From positions 1-33,736 of the forward strand of contig CAMBYS010000005.1 in NCBI GenBank assembly GCA_945872165.1: a DNA stretch of 33,736 nt, given 5' to 3'. This DNA comes from an uncultured Clostridia bacterium (lineage in GTDB: Bacteria > Bacillota > Clostridia > Oscillospirales > Butyricicoccaceae). A program made the position numbers and the translations under genes. How positions within the stretch are numbered: position 1 is the first letter of the stretch; every line of letters begins with the position of its first letter. The notes beneath the pieces are model-generated. The model ran no database searches and was not told the origin of the DNA. It saw only the letters and a list, made by a program, of their open reading frames with translations. Below, in pieces: positions 17,940 through 28,500 of the stretch.

Positions 17940-19082
17940 TTACATCAGCTTGCGGAACAGCATCTTGAAATCTTCGACGCCTGCATCCTTTGGATTGCCC
18001 GGTGCACAGGCATCCGCTGCTGCGGATTCTGCCAAAAAGTCCAGATCTTCCTCCTTGAGTGCTTCCAGCTTGGAAGGAATGCCTACATCTGCGGACAGCT
18101 GACGGACAGCATCTATTGCTGCCTTGCGATAGGTTTCCTGATCCATACCGGCAGTATCAACGCCCATTGCTTCCGCAATTGCCTTATATTTTTCTCCGGT
18201 GCAGTCTGCATTGTATTCCATGACAATTGGCAGCATCATAGCACAGGCAACACCATGCGGTGTATCATAAACTGCACCCAATGTATGTGCCATGGAATGG
18301 GCAATACCCAGACCGACATTGGAGAATGCCATACCGGTTACAAACTGTCCCAATGCCATGCCTTCCCGGCCTTCATCCTCATTCTGTACAGCAGAACGCA
18401 GATTCTTGGCAATCAGGCGGATGGCTTCCAGATTCAGGCAGTCAGCAAGAGCCCATGCTGCCTTCGTGGTATAGCCTTCAATGGCATGGGTCAGTGCATC
18501 CATGCCGGTGGAAGCAGTCAGACCCTTTGGCATCGAGGACATCATATCCGGATCAACAATGGCAATATCCGGGATATCATTGGTATCCACACAGACAAAC
18601 TTGCGCTTTTTCTCCACATCCGTGATGACATAATTGATGGTAGCTTCTGCTGCCGTTCCGGCGGTTGTAGGTACGGCAACGGTAAATACTGTGCGGTTCT
18701 TCGTGGGAGCCACACCCTCCAGTGAGCGGACATCCTCAAATTCCGGATTATTAATGATAATACCAATTGCCTTGCCAGTATCCATGGAGGAACCGCCGCC
18801 AATGGTAATCATGTAATCCGCACCGGAAGCTTTATAAGCTGCAACACCCGATTTGACATTTTCAATGGTGGGATTCGGCTTGATGTCGGAATAAACCTCA
18901 TATGCCATATGATTGGCATCCAGCAAGTCTGTAACCTTTGCCGTAACACCAAAACGAATCAGATCCGGGTCAGAGGCAATGAATGCCTTCTGCAGGCCCT
19001 TGCTCTGGATAATGCCAGGAATCTCCTGGATGGCACCTTTACCGTGATAAGAAATGCCGTTAAGTACAAAACGATTTACCAT
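17940..19082 (-). CDS. Iron-containing alcohol dehydrogenase
   Basis: IGGGSSMDTGKAIGI, TGMDALTHAIEGY, GIAHSMAHTLGAVYDTPHGVACA. Confidence 0.95.
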   Translation of the reverse strand: MVNRFVLNGISYHGKGAIQEIPGIIQSKGLQKAFIASDPDLIRFGVTAKVTDLLDANHMAYEVYSDIKPNPTIENVKSGVAAYKASGADYMITIGGGSSMDTGKAIGIIINNPEFEDVRSLEGVAPTKNRTVFTVAVPTTAGTAAEATINYVITDVEKKRKFVCVDTNDIPDIAIVDPDMMSSMPKGLTASTGMDALTHAIEGYTTKAAWALADCLNLEAIRLIAKNLRSAVQNEDEGREGMALGQFVTGMAFSNVGLGIAHSMAHTLGAVYDTPHGVACAMMLPIVMEYNADCTGEKYKAIAEAMGVDTAGMDQETYRKAAIDAVRQLSADVGIPSKLEALKEEDLDFLAESAAADACAPGNPKDAGVEDFKMLFRKLM

Positions 19083-19188
19083 ACGATTTTCCCTCCTGTA
19101 CGTTTCACATCCGTTTTTTCAGTAACGGATATGAGTTGTTCGTTATTTTATGACACATATCACAGAACATGACATGCAACATATGGAA

Positions 19189-19232
19189 TAAAAACCTCCT
19201 ATCCTATGCACGGGATGCCAGCGGATAGGAGG
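19189..19232 (-). terminator. Terminator of the PRTase gene
   Basis: CCTCCTATCC...GGATAGGAGG followed by TTTTT on minus strand. Confidence 0.9.
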
Positions 19233-19287
19233 TCATCATAATGCTTTTACAAAAAACCGACGAAACACTCCTGTAATCAGCAGCCGG

Positions 19288-19944
19288 TTACAGCTTGGAA
19301 TAGCCGAAGGAATTCACCATTGCCTCTACAGGGATCTTTTTCTGGCAATATGGGCAGGAGCCTCCATCATAAGAAGCATATCCCGGAATATCATCACTGG
19401 TAAAAACAGTATTGATCGACATATCATCCATATGACTCACTGCGCTGAAAATGGTAGCTACACCGCGAATCAGACCGCCATAATATCCCATGCACTCGAT
19501 ACCGCGCCGGATGCTGATACCGGTTGTAACAGAAGCCATAAGAAGAATGACATTTTTTCCGCGAACCATCGGCTCCACATTTTCACGGAAGAACAGCTGG
19601 CTGTTAGCGGTGCGCTCGGGACGGATCACATAAATCGTCTGGTGTGTGTTGCGGATGGAATGTCCGGCATTTTTCAGTTCCTGAGCGAGGAATGTACCGA
19701 TGACATCCGTGCCATCCAGACATACGATGGTATCAATCGGAATCGCACTGTCTTCATACTGCTGTGCCAGAATATGCGCACACTGAGAAGCTTCACTCAG
19801 ACGGGACTTGATGGTCGTCAGATCAATATAATGATTGATATGCGAGTGGTTGGTAACAAAATGTCCCGGAATGGCCTTGAGTGGTACGACCTTGCTGTAC
19901 TTTTTCGATGGATACTTGACGATTCTCGATTCTAATGTGCTCAT
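19288..19944 (-). CDS. Phosphoribosyltransferase family protein
   Basis: TIVCLDGTDVIGTFLAQEL and KNVILLMASVTTGISIRRGIECM (PRPP-loop-like); C-terminal CPYC pair. Confidence 0.75.
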   Translation of the reverse strand: MSTLESRIVKYPSKKYSKVVPLKAIPGHFVTNHSHINHYIDLTTIKSRLSEASQCAHILAQQYEDSAIPIDTIVCLDGTDVIGTFLAQELKNAGHSIRNTHQTIYVIRPERTANSQLFFRENVEPMVRGKNVILLMASVTTGISIRRGIECMGYYGGLIRGVATIFSAVSHMDDMSINTVFTSDDIPGYASYDGGSCPYCQKKIPVEAMVNSFGYSKL

Positions 19945-20371
19945 ACGCTCCTCCTTTTTCCGCTGTGTATCAACATGCCTCTTTTGACAATTATCACATT
20001 TTTGTCTGTGACTAAGACCGTTATCCTATATATAGTATACAATGAAGTAAGAGAACATGCAAGTATATCCGGCAAAAAAGAAACGATACTGCATGACTTG
20101 CTGCCCGAAATTCGCTGTGCTGAGCTGGAAAATGATGCCGGCATGATTGGTGCTGCAAACATCAGCTGACAGCAGATGCTTCAGCCTGCCTTCTTTCTGT
20201 TTTCCATTGGATATGATCGCAGTTATTCTTGACATTTATTGAAAAGAATGCTACTCTATATCCAGAATCTATTATTCATAGTTTTTCGATAGGAAATATA
20301 AGTTATAGATTCAGATAAAATAAGCGATTTTCCTCCATGTGAAGAAATGAACATCGCAGAAAGAGGTCACA

Positions 20372-20929
20372 ATGGAAACAAAATTAACACGGGCAAGTGC
20401 CCTGGAATTGTTATATCAATATAATCAGGATGACTTTCACCGCCATCACGGCAGAATCGTCGGCGGCGTCATGAAATATTTTGCCAATGCACTTGGCTAT
20501 GGCGAAGACGCGGATTATTGGGAAATTGTGGGCATCCTGCATGTTTTGGATTTTGAACTCTATCCGGAACAGCACTGCATCAAGGAACAGGAGCTGATGC
20601 GTGAGCATGGTGTGGAAGAATCCATCATCCATGCCACTGCCAGCCATGGATATGCCATTACAGTAGACATTCAGCCTGAGCATGAAATGGAAAAGATTTT
20701 GTATGCAACCGATGAGCTAACCGGATTAATTGGTGCGGTTGCCATTATGCGTCCATCGAAAAGTGTACAGGATTTGGAAGCTAAATCCGTGAAGAAAAAA
20801 TTTAAAAACAAAAAATTTGCGGCAGGATGTTCCAGAGAGGTGATTCAGCGCGGTGCAGAAATGCTGGGCTGGGATTTGGATGATCTGATCGAGAAAACCA
20901 TCCTTGCAATGCGTACATGTGAAGAATAA
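20372..20929 (+). CDS. HD domain-containing protein
   Basis: HGRIVGGVMKYFANALGYGEDADYWEIVGILHVLDFE...IIHATASHGYAI. Confidence 0.75.
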   Translation: METKLTRASALELLYQYNQDDFHRHHGRIVGGVMKYFANALGYGEDADYWEIVGILHVLDFELYPEQHCIKEQELMREHGVEESIIHATASHGYAITVDIQPEHEMEKILYATDELTGLIGAVAIMRPSKSVQDLEAKSVKKKFKNKKFAAGCSREVIQRGAEMLGWDLDDLIEKTILAMRTCEE

Positions 20930-20938
20930 CAGATCATC

Positions 20939-20977
20939 AGCCTGTGCTTTCTGAAAAATGAGAGAGCACAGGCTTTA
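20939..20977 (+). terminator. Rho-independent terminator
   Basis: AGCCTGTGCT...AGCACAGGCT followed by TTAT. Confidence 0.65.
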
Positions 20978-21058
20978 TCTATTCCCTCTCTTCTGTGCTG
21001 AACCGCCCGCATGCGGAACGCATATGCTGAAAACGAATTGAGTTTCGGAGGGATATGT

Positions 21059-21700
21059 ATGCAAAACGAATATTATCCATTTGTCAATCTTCCCCTGCCA
21101 TATAAATATGATGCACTGGAATCATATATCGACACCAAAACCATGATGCTGCATCATGACCGTCATCTGCAAACATACATCGACAATCTGAACGCCATTC
21201 TGCGTACCCATCCCTGGCTGCAGCGGCTGTCACTTGAGCAATTAATTCAAAATGCATCCAGCCTGCCATATGACACGCAAAATATCCTGCGCACCAATGC
21301 AGGTGGTGTATACAACCACAGGTTTTATTTCGATGGATTGCAGCCATCAGCCGGGCAACAGCCTGTCGGCGCACTTGCAGCTGCCATAAATCGGGACTTT
21401 GGCAGTATAGAACAATTCAAAAAGGAATTTCAGGCGGAAGCGCAGTCTGTCTTTGGTTCCGGTTATGCCTGGCTGGTTGGCACCTGCGATAAACTATATA
21501 TCATCACTACACCAAACCAGAACAGCCCGATTGAGGCCGGACTATGTCCGATCCTGACTGTTGATGTATGGGAGCATGCATACTATCTCAAGCATTACAA
21601 TCTGCGTGCAGATTACATCATCGACTGGTTCCACGTAGTCAACTGGGAACAGGCAGAACAGAACTATCAGTCATGTATCAAACCATGCCACAGAAACTGA
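21059..21700 (+). CDS. Superoxide dismutase [Mn/Fe], divergent
   Basis: MMLHHDRHLQTYIDNLN, TNAGGVYNHRFYF, FGSGYAWLV, LTVDVWEHAYYL; metal ligands H, H, D, H retained; RBS GGAGGG. Confidence 0.9.
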   Translation: MQNEYYPFVNLPLPYKYDALESYIDTKTMMLHHDRHLQTYIDNLNAILRTHPWLQRLSLEQLIQNASSLPYDTQNILRTNAGGVYNHRFYFDGLQPSAGQQPVGALAAAINRDFGSIEQFKKEFQAEAQSVFGSGYAWLVGTCDKLYIITTPNQNSPIEAGLCPILTVDVWEHAYYLKHYNLRADYIIDWFHVVNWEQAEQNYQSCIKPCHRN

Positions 21701-21721
21701 TGCGTCAATATATCTTTTTAT

Positions 21722-21778
21722 GAAACAGGAGGTTGAAAAAGAACCAGCAGTAAAGCTGGTTCTGCCGACTCCTGTTTC
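21722..21778. terminator. Nested double hairpin, likely terminator between sod and dus
   Basis: Outer GAAACAGGAG/CTCCTGTTTC, inner AGAACCAGC/GCTGGTTCT; inner stem followed by T-run on the minus strand. Confidence 0.7.
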
Positions 21779-21841
21779 TCGGGTCAGTCACTATATGTTC
21801 CACAAATGGCCTGTATTGTATACCGGCAAAATAATATCTAT

Positions 21842-22801
21842 TTACTCTCCTGTATAAACCGATTCGTCCAGCAGCTCCCGCTCCGCAAACAGGCTGTCCA
21901 CGGCTTTCTGATACGCCGATAACGTCTGTGCCTTGCGGATTTTTTTTGCATATGGTTCACCATCTGCAAACAGGCAAACCAAAAATACCCACAGTTCTTT
22001 CATTTTAAACAGCACATTGCGTTGTCCGGACAGAATTTCCTGATAGCGTTCCAGCAATGTGTTATGGAACGCTATCAGTGTTTTGCTGTCCACAGGCTTC
22101 TCCCCTTCTGCCTGTGCCGCAAGACCGGGATTTGCCAGCAATCCCCTGCCCAGCATCACAGTCTGCACACTGGGAAACTGTGTCGTAAATTGTCGGATAT
22201 CCTGTGTTGTGAACAAGTCCCCATTATAGCACACGGGCATGCTGGCGTTATCCGCCCCATAGGCGAACATCTCCCAGTTGGGCTTGTTTTTATAAAAATC
22301 CGTCTGTACCCGTGGATGAACAATCAATTCAGAAACCGGATACTGATTGAACAACTCCAACAGCGCCGGAAATTCCTCCGGTGTTTCCTTTCCGATTCTT
22401 GTTTTGATGGAGATCCGGATGGGGCATTGGGAAAAAATTTCATCCAGAAAACGCTCCAGCAGCGCTGTTTCTGCCAAAAAACCTGCACCCTTTTTCTTCG
22501 CCACCACCGTACCCGATGGGCAGCCCAGATTCAAATTTACCTCTGAATAGCCGTATTCTTTCAGCCGCTCTGCTGTAAGACGGAATGCAGCGGCATCATT
22601 GGTTAAAATCTGCGGCACCAGCCGGACATTGCTGTTATTCTCCGGCAAAATATCACGGATTTCTCCTGACCGAAGCCCTCCGTCATGTTTGGGGCTGAGA
22701 AATGGAGAAAACCAGGTATGTATCCCGCCAAAATATTCCTGGAAGGTATTTCGGAACACATAACCTGTGATTCCTTCCATTGGAGCAAAATAATATTTCA
22801 T
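21842..22801 (-). CDS. tRNA-dihydrouridine synthase family protein
   Basis: YYFAPMEGITGYVFRN, VNLNLGCPSGTVVAKKKGAGFL, ISIKTRIG, VMLGRGLLANPGL. Confidence 0.92.
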   Translation of the reverse strand: MKYYFAPMEGITGYVFRNTFQEYFGGIHTWFSPFLSPKHDGGLRSGEIRDILPENNSNVRLVPQILTNDAAAFRLTAERLKEYGYSEVNLNLGCPSGTVVAKKKGAGFLAETALLERFLDEIFSQCPIRISIKTRIGKETPEEFPALLELFNQYPVSELIVHPRVQTDFYKNKPNWEMFAYGADNASMPVCYNGDLFTTQDIRQFTTQFPSVQTVMLGRGLLANPGLAAQAEGEKPVDSKTLIAFHNTLLERYQEILSGQRNVLFKMKELWVFLVCLFADGEPYAKKIRKAQTLSAYQKAVDSLFAERELLDESVYTGE

Positions 22802-22828
22802 CGTCAAATCCATCCTGCCTATCATTTT

Positions 22829-23665
22829 TTATGATAATCTAAAATCAGCCAATGCATCATTCATTTTTTGAATATTCTCCACTGCCTGATTTTTCTGTCG
22901 GATAGACAGGCTTACATAGAGGCTGTCCAGCAGTGTCACCTGTACCACGCGGGGAGACACAAACAGCTGCAGCGGTGAATACAATTCCATGCAAATATCT
23001 GATACCCGTTTCACCGGTGTATCCGGATATCCCGTCATACTGATGGTTTTTGCTCCCCGGGAACGTGCCAGCTCCAGTGCTGTCACAATCTCACGGGTTT
23101 TACCCGTATGTGTAATGCCAAAAAATACCGTTTCCGGTCCCGCCTGGCTGGCAGCAATCTGCATCAAATGGGAATCCGTAAAGGCTTCTGCCTGAATGCC
23201 TACACGCATGAGGCGAATATAAAAATCGCTGGCAATAGAACCGGATGCTCCTACACCCAGAGCGACAATGCGTTTTGCCTGACTCATAAGGGCAGTTGCC
23301 TGTTCTACTTTTTCAAAATCAAGCAGATCCAGTGCTCGCTGCAGGGTGTCTATATTTCGTCCGAAAACATTTTTTGTAATAGAAGTAACGGTGTATGTTT
23401 CAGATAAATCTTCAAAAATGGTATGTATGGATTGAGGCGCATATTTCGCCAGCAGCAGCTTCATTTCACTGAATCCGGAACAGTCAATCTGCTTGCAAAA
23501 CCGAATGATACTGGATTCCGCAATGTCAAGCTCCCGTGCCATCTGCTGTATACTGATGGAACAGACCCGCTCCGGATTTTCCAGAATAAAATCAGCAATT
23601 CTCCGGCTCACTTTTGGGAAGCTTTCATATTTTGATTGAATTGCAGCATATGGATTACTTTTCAT
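22829..23665 (-). CDS. MurR/RpiR family transcriptional regulator (HTH + SIS)
   Basis: N-terminal HTH MARELDIAESSIIRFCKQIDCSGFSEMKLLL; SIS domain RIVALGVGASGSIASDFYIRLMRVG. Confidence 0.93.
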   Translation of the reverse strand: MKSNPYAAIQSKYESFPKVSRRIADFILENPERVCSISIQQMARELDIAESSIIRFCKQIDCSGFSEMKLLLAKYAPQSIHTIFEDLSETYTVTSITKNVFGRNIDTLQRALDLLDFEKVEQATALMSQAKRIVALGVGASGSIASDFYIRLMRVGIQAEAFTDSHLMQIAASQAGPETVFFGITHTGKTREIVTALELARSRGAKTISMTGYPDTPVKRVSDICMELYSPLQLFVSPRVVQVTLLDSLYVSLSIRQKNQAVENIQKMNDALADFRLS

Positions 23666-23716
23666 AAAAAACCCTCATTCATCTTGATGGATTTAGTATA
23701 ACACACAGAAATACCA

Positions 23717-23733
23717 TTGTACACACTGTACAA
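23717..23733. promoter_or_regulatory. Palindromic operator candidate between rpiR and the GPH symporter
   Basis: TTGTAC-ACACT-GTACAA, perfect 6-bp arms, in the divergent intergenic region. Confidence 0.5.
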
Positions 23734-23889
23734 AATAAATAATATTCCTTTGTCTCAAACGAGAATTGAATTTTATTTGATGCAATGATAAACTACCAAC
23801 AATGTATTGGTGGTCTGTTCCATCAGAAAAGAGAGCTTCTGCATGGTCTTATACCGGCAGAATGGTACATTGTGAAAGGAAGAACTACT

Positions 23890-25275
23890 GTGTCATCTGT
23901 ACAAAACAAAAGTCCTGGCAATCAGAGAGAGTTTGAACCCATTCACCTGAAGGAGAAATTTTCCTATGGTCTGGGGGATGTAGCCTGCAATGTGGTATTC
24001 GCACTGACGACCTCATTGCTGTTTTATTTTTATACCAATGTTATCGGTATCGGTGTGGGGACTGTCGGTACCATTATTCTGATTTCCCGCTTTTTCGACG
24101 GCATTTCTGATGTTTTGATTGGTCATCTGGTGGATCGTACCCATTCCCGACACGGCAAATCCCGTGCCTGGATACTCTGGATGATGTTCCCATATGGCTT
24201 GTCCGCTATTTTGCTGTTTACTGTTCCGCCGGCATCTTCCATGGTCCAGATCATTTATGTCTTTATTACATATAATTTCTGTACCACAGTGGTATACACT
24301 TCCCTGAACCTTCCCTATGCAACGCTGGCAACACTGATGACACGAGATACTGACCAGCGCTCTGTTATCAATCTGTTCCGCACCGGTATGTCCGCCATCG
24401 GTAATCTGATTATCACTGCCATTACCTTTCCTCTGGTAACTCTGCTTGGCAATACCCAGCAGGCCTGGATTGAGGTGTCCATTGGCTATGCTGTTGTATC
24501 TATTGTTATGCTGTATGTGTGTTTTCATAACTGCCATGAACGAGTGAACAAAGAAACCAAAACCAGAGATGGAAAAAAGGTACCGCTTTGGATGGGGATC
24601 AAGCTATGTCTGTCCAATCCCTATTTCATTCTGTTCTTTTTCCTCACCGTCTTTCTTTCCTTTTATGAAGCGGTAACCGGAACCTGCAATGCATATTATG
24701 CCCAGTACATTCTGGGGAATCGTGACCTGTGCGGCGCGCTTTCCTCCTTTGAAAATATTCCTCAGGTAATTACGGTGCTGATTCTTGCCCCATTCCTCAT
24801 TCGCTTCGGCAAACGGAATGTAGCGCTCATTGGTGCGGCAGCCGCAGTCATCGGTACGGTTTCCCTCTTTTTCAATCCAACCAGTATTTCATTGTCCTTG
24901 TTTGCCTGCGTGATGCGCGGTATCGGAAAGGGCTGTTTCCGGGGCGCCAAATATTCCATGCTTGCGGATATCATCGAATATGGTGCATGGAAAAGCGGCA
25001 TCCGCGTGCAGGGACTGGTGGTTTCCGCTACCACTGCCGGACAGAAATTCGGTTCCGGTATCACCAATGCAGCATTCGGTGCATTGATGTCTATGGTTGG
25101 CTTTGCCGGAACTGCTGTTATCAATGCCACCCAATCCGCTATGCTCATTCGCATTTACATCATCGGTAATATTCTCGCCTGGGGCGGTATCTGTATCCTC
25201 CTGCTGTTTTACCGGCTGGACAAAATATATCCGCGTATTATCGCGGATATGCAGGCACGTGAGGCAGCGGAATAA
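23890..25275 (+). CDS. GPH family (MelB-like) sugar:cation symporter
   Basis: FSYGLGDVACNVVFALTTSLLFYFYTNVIG, DGISDVLIGHLVDRTHSRHGKSRAWILW; about 12 TM segments; likely GTG start. Confidence 0.92.
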   Translation: MSSVQNKSPGNQREFEPIHLKEKFSYGLGDVACNVVFALTTSLLFYFYTNVIGIGVGTVGTIILISRFFDGISDVLIGHLVDRTHSRHGKSRAWILWMMFPYGLSAILLFTVPPASSMVQIIYVFITYNFCTTVVYTSLNLPYATLATLMTRDTDQRSVINLFRTGMSAIGNLIITAITFPLVTLLGNTQQAWIEVSIGYAVVSIVMLYVCFHNCHERVNKETKTRDGKKVPLWMGIKLCLSNPYFILFFFLTVFLSFYEAVTGTCNAYYAQYILGNRDLCGALSSFENIPQVITVLILAPFLIRFGKRNVALIGAAAAVIGTVSLFFNPTSISLSLFACVMRGIGKGCFRGAKYSMLADIIEYGAWKSGIRVQGLVVSATTAGQKFGSGITNAAFGALMSMVGFAGTAVINATQSAMLIRIYIIGNILAWGGICILLLFYRLDKIYPRIIADMQAREAAE

Positions 25276-25289
25276 AATACATACTACAG

Positions 25290-25332
25290 CCACCCGTTGT
25301 TCGGCTGATTCGGACAGCGGGTGGTTTCTTTT
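25290..25332 (+). terminator. Terminator after the GPH symporter
   Basis: CCACCCG...CGGGTGG followed by T-rich tract. Confidence 0.75.
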
Positions 25333-25568
25333 TGGGCACACTAGCCAATTTTTCCGGGTGTTTTTTATTCAATACAGAGTTTTATTCATTTTTATTTCGT
25401 TTATTATTGAATTTTATTCCTTCACGTGGTAAGGTACAACCATAGCACGGACACAGTATGAACACAAAAAATGCACACACTGTTCCGTTTTAAAATAATT
25501 GCCAGGAAAGTAGGTGATGCTTGAGCAAGCTGTATCCCCATTTTATACCAAAGGAAGGAGAACAAACC

Positions 25569-28500
25569 ATGAAAAAACTGTTAAAACGAATGCAGGCCAT
25601 GTGTCTGGCACTGGTACTTGTTCTTGGTCTCGTACCGACTGCATTTGCAGCAGATGATGGCGCTCAGTTTAAAAACGGCCCGTATCTGCTCGCACCTAAA
25701 ACCAACAGTATGGTCGTTGTATGGGAAAGCACAGAAAATGTAGCTGCAACGATTGCATACGGCACAGAACAGGATTCACTCTGCGATCCAATTACGGTGA
25801 ATGTAGATGAGGACGCACCGGATTTCCAGGGTGCTAAAATGAACCTGTATCACTACAAACTGGATCATCTTCAGGCTGGAACCCGGTATTACTACGAGGT
25901 AAAGCTGGAAAATGGTGAAACCTGTCAGGCTAGTTTCCGGACTCTGAGTGAAAATCCCGATGAAATCCGCATGATTTCTCTGTCGGATTCCCATATCTTC
26001 GCAACCCGCAATGAACTGGACGCAGCGGTAAAGAATTTTAATCCGGATGTTATGCTGCATTGTGGTGATATGGTAGAAGGCACCGGTGCACAGGCAGAAC
26101 AGTTCAGTTTCTGGTTCCATGGCAAAGCTGCGGATGACTTCATTCACAGTTATCCGGTTGTTTATTCCAGCGGCAATCATGACCAGGGTGGTATCTATTT
26201 TGACACCTATGTTTATTCCATTCAGGATGAGGAATATGGTGCATCAGTGGAGGGTGACAGCTCCTTCAACTATGCAGGTATCCACATCATCACCATGAAC
26301 AGTAACCCCTGGGGACTGTTCCAGATGAATTCTGAAGCCACCGGTCAGCAGGCTGACGAGGCAACCCTCAAAACCATTGAGAATGCCATGAGCTGGCTGA
26401 AATCTGATCTGGAAACAGATGCAGCAAAAAATGCGGATTTCCGTATGATCATGATGCATCATCCGGTATCTGATGCATATACCAAGCGGTATATTCCGGA
26501 TGTCATTGAACCGGGCAATGTAGATCTGATGATTTCCGGTCATACCCATAGCTATGCACGTGCTGTATCCAGCAATCCGGAAGTCGGCGCAGGTACCGTT
26601 TATCTGACCCATCAGGATGCACGCACCTACAACAAGAAGGGTGATTTCTTCTACATCACCAGCACACCGGGCAGCGGTGTTATGAAGGTTGTAAACTATG
26701 GTGCTACCGGTGAAGGTGCAAATTCCGTAGCAGCCAATGAAACACTGATCGCAAAGGACAAGCAGCAGCTGTCCTGGTCGGATATTTCCATTCAGCCGGA
26801 TGAAGTGCAGTACAATGGTGAGGTTACCATTTCCGCTACCGTAACCAATACAGGCAAGGGCCTGGCTGCCGCTGTGATTCCGGTTGACGACAATGGAACG
26901 ACCCGGTATCTCTATCACTTTGACGACGGTATCGTCACGCTGGATCCAGGTAAATCCGTGACACTGACCGGTACTCTGAGAATGGAATCTCTGGGTAAGC
27001 ATACTCTGAAGATTGCTGACCAGAGCACAGATGTAAATGTAACCTATCGTCCTGCTACCTTCGATTTCACCAACATCCGCACCAAACAGGGCGATCAGGA
27101 TGTCAGTGATACCAACAGCAATGTACTGCATATTAAAGCTGATGTTGTCAATATCGGCAATGATGCAGGCAGCGATGTAGCTGAGTTTAAAGTAAACGGC
27201 AAAACCGTTGACAGCAAGCGGTATACTCTGCAGTCCGGTGAAACAAAGGTAGCAGAATTCTCCTATACCTTTGACAAGGCCGGCGAATATGAGGTTACCA
27301 TCGGCAATGCAAAGCCTCAGACCATTTATGTGGAAGGCTCCATTCAGGGCATGCCGGTTGTCAAGGATAAATCCGGCAGCGGCAATGATGCATATATTCA
27401 TGGCCAGCCGGAATTTGGTACAGATGACAACGGAAAGCAGACCCTGATTCTGGATGGCAAGCGTGATTATATTGAAATCCCGGATAACGGCGGCTATACC
27501 CCGGAGAATGCAATGACCGGTATGGTATGGGCAAATCTGCCCAGCGCCGGCACCACCAAGGGCGGTGTATCTGAGCTGACCGAACAGTACGAGGATCTGG
27601 ATGGCAAGGGTGCTATTCCGGACCATAACCCTCTGATGGTCAAGGGCATTGGTCTTGGCTGGGGCACACCGTATATGTTCCGTATGGCAGTCCGTGAAAC
27701 CGGCAAGGTAACCTATGGTGTATGTCTGCTGGATGACAATGGTGAATTCAGCTGGAATGACGGCAGTGATGCTTCTTATGGTATCAAGAAGGATCAGTGG
27801 GTACAGTACACCAGTGCATTTGATTTTAAAACCGGCGGCGATTCCTATGAGAATGAGCTGCACAGCGCACACGTAGACAAGCCTGCATTTACCGCACCCA
27901 TCAAAACCTGGGACGGTGAACCCATGTATATTGGTCTTGGCTTTAAGAATACCCTGCAGACCAATCGCAACCGCGGCATGTATCACACCATGCTGCCGGG
28001 TGCTGTATCTCAGGTACGTTTTTACACCTCCAAGCTTTCTGAAGAGGAAGTAACCAATGTACGCGCGAATCCCACAGAGAGTGGTGCTTCGGCTGACAGC
28101 CTGAAAATCTGGCTTGATTTCGAGAGTGACAATATCGAAACCACTGGTACCCATACAACCGAATGGGTTAAAGCAACTGCTGCTCCCTCCGCTCTTGCAT
28201 ATGATACAGCATTTGCAGGCAATGCTTCCATCACTGCCCTGATTCAGACCTCCGATGACGGTAAAACCATCAAGGAAGAAAAGAAGGTCGAACTGAAAAA
28301 CGGTTCCAACACGGTCGCACTGACCGGCATGGGCAATGCCAAGTATGTCCGCATTGTATCTACCTTTGTATCCGATCTGAACAGTGAAGAATCCAGTGTT
28401 CCGGTACTGAATTCCTACACACTGACCGCAGGTACACAAAAGACCTGGAATACACTGGTTGACTGGAACAAGGGCACCTTCGCCGGTGCTGCTGGTCATC

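Noticed and set aside
20265-20312. Inverted repeat GAATCTAT...ATAGATTC upstream of the HD gene at 20372
   Set aside because: Only 8-bp arms with a long AT-rich spacer; not distinguishable from chance without conservation data.
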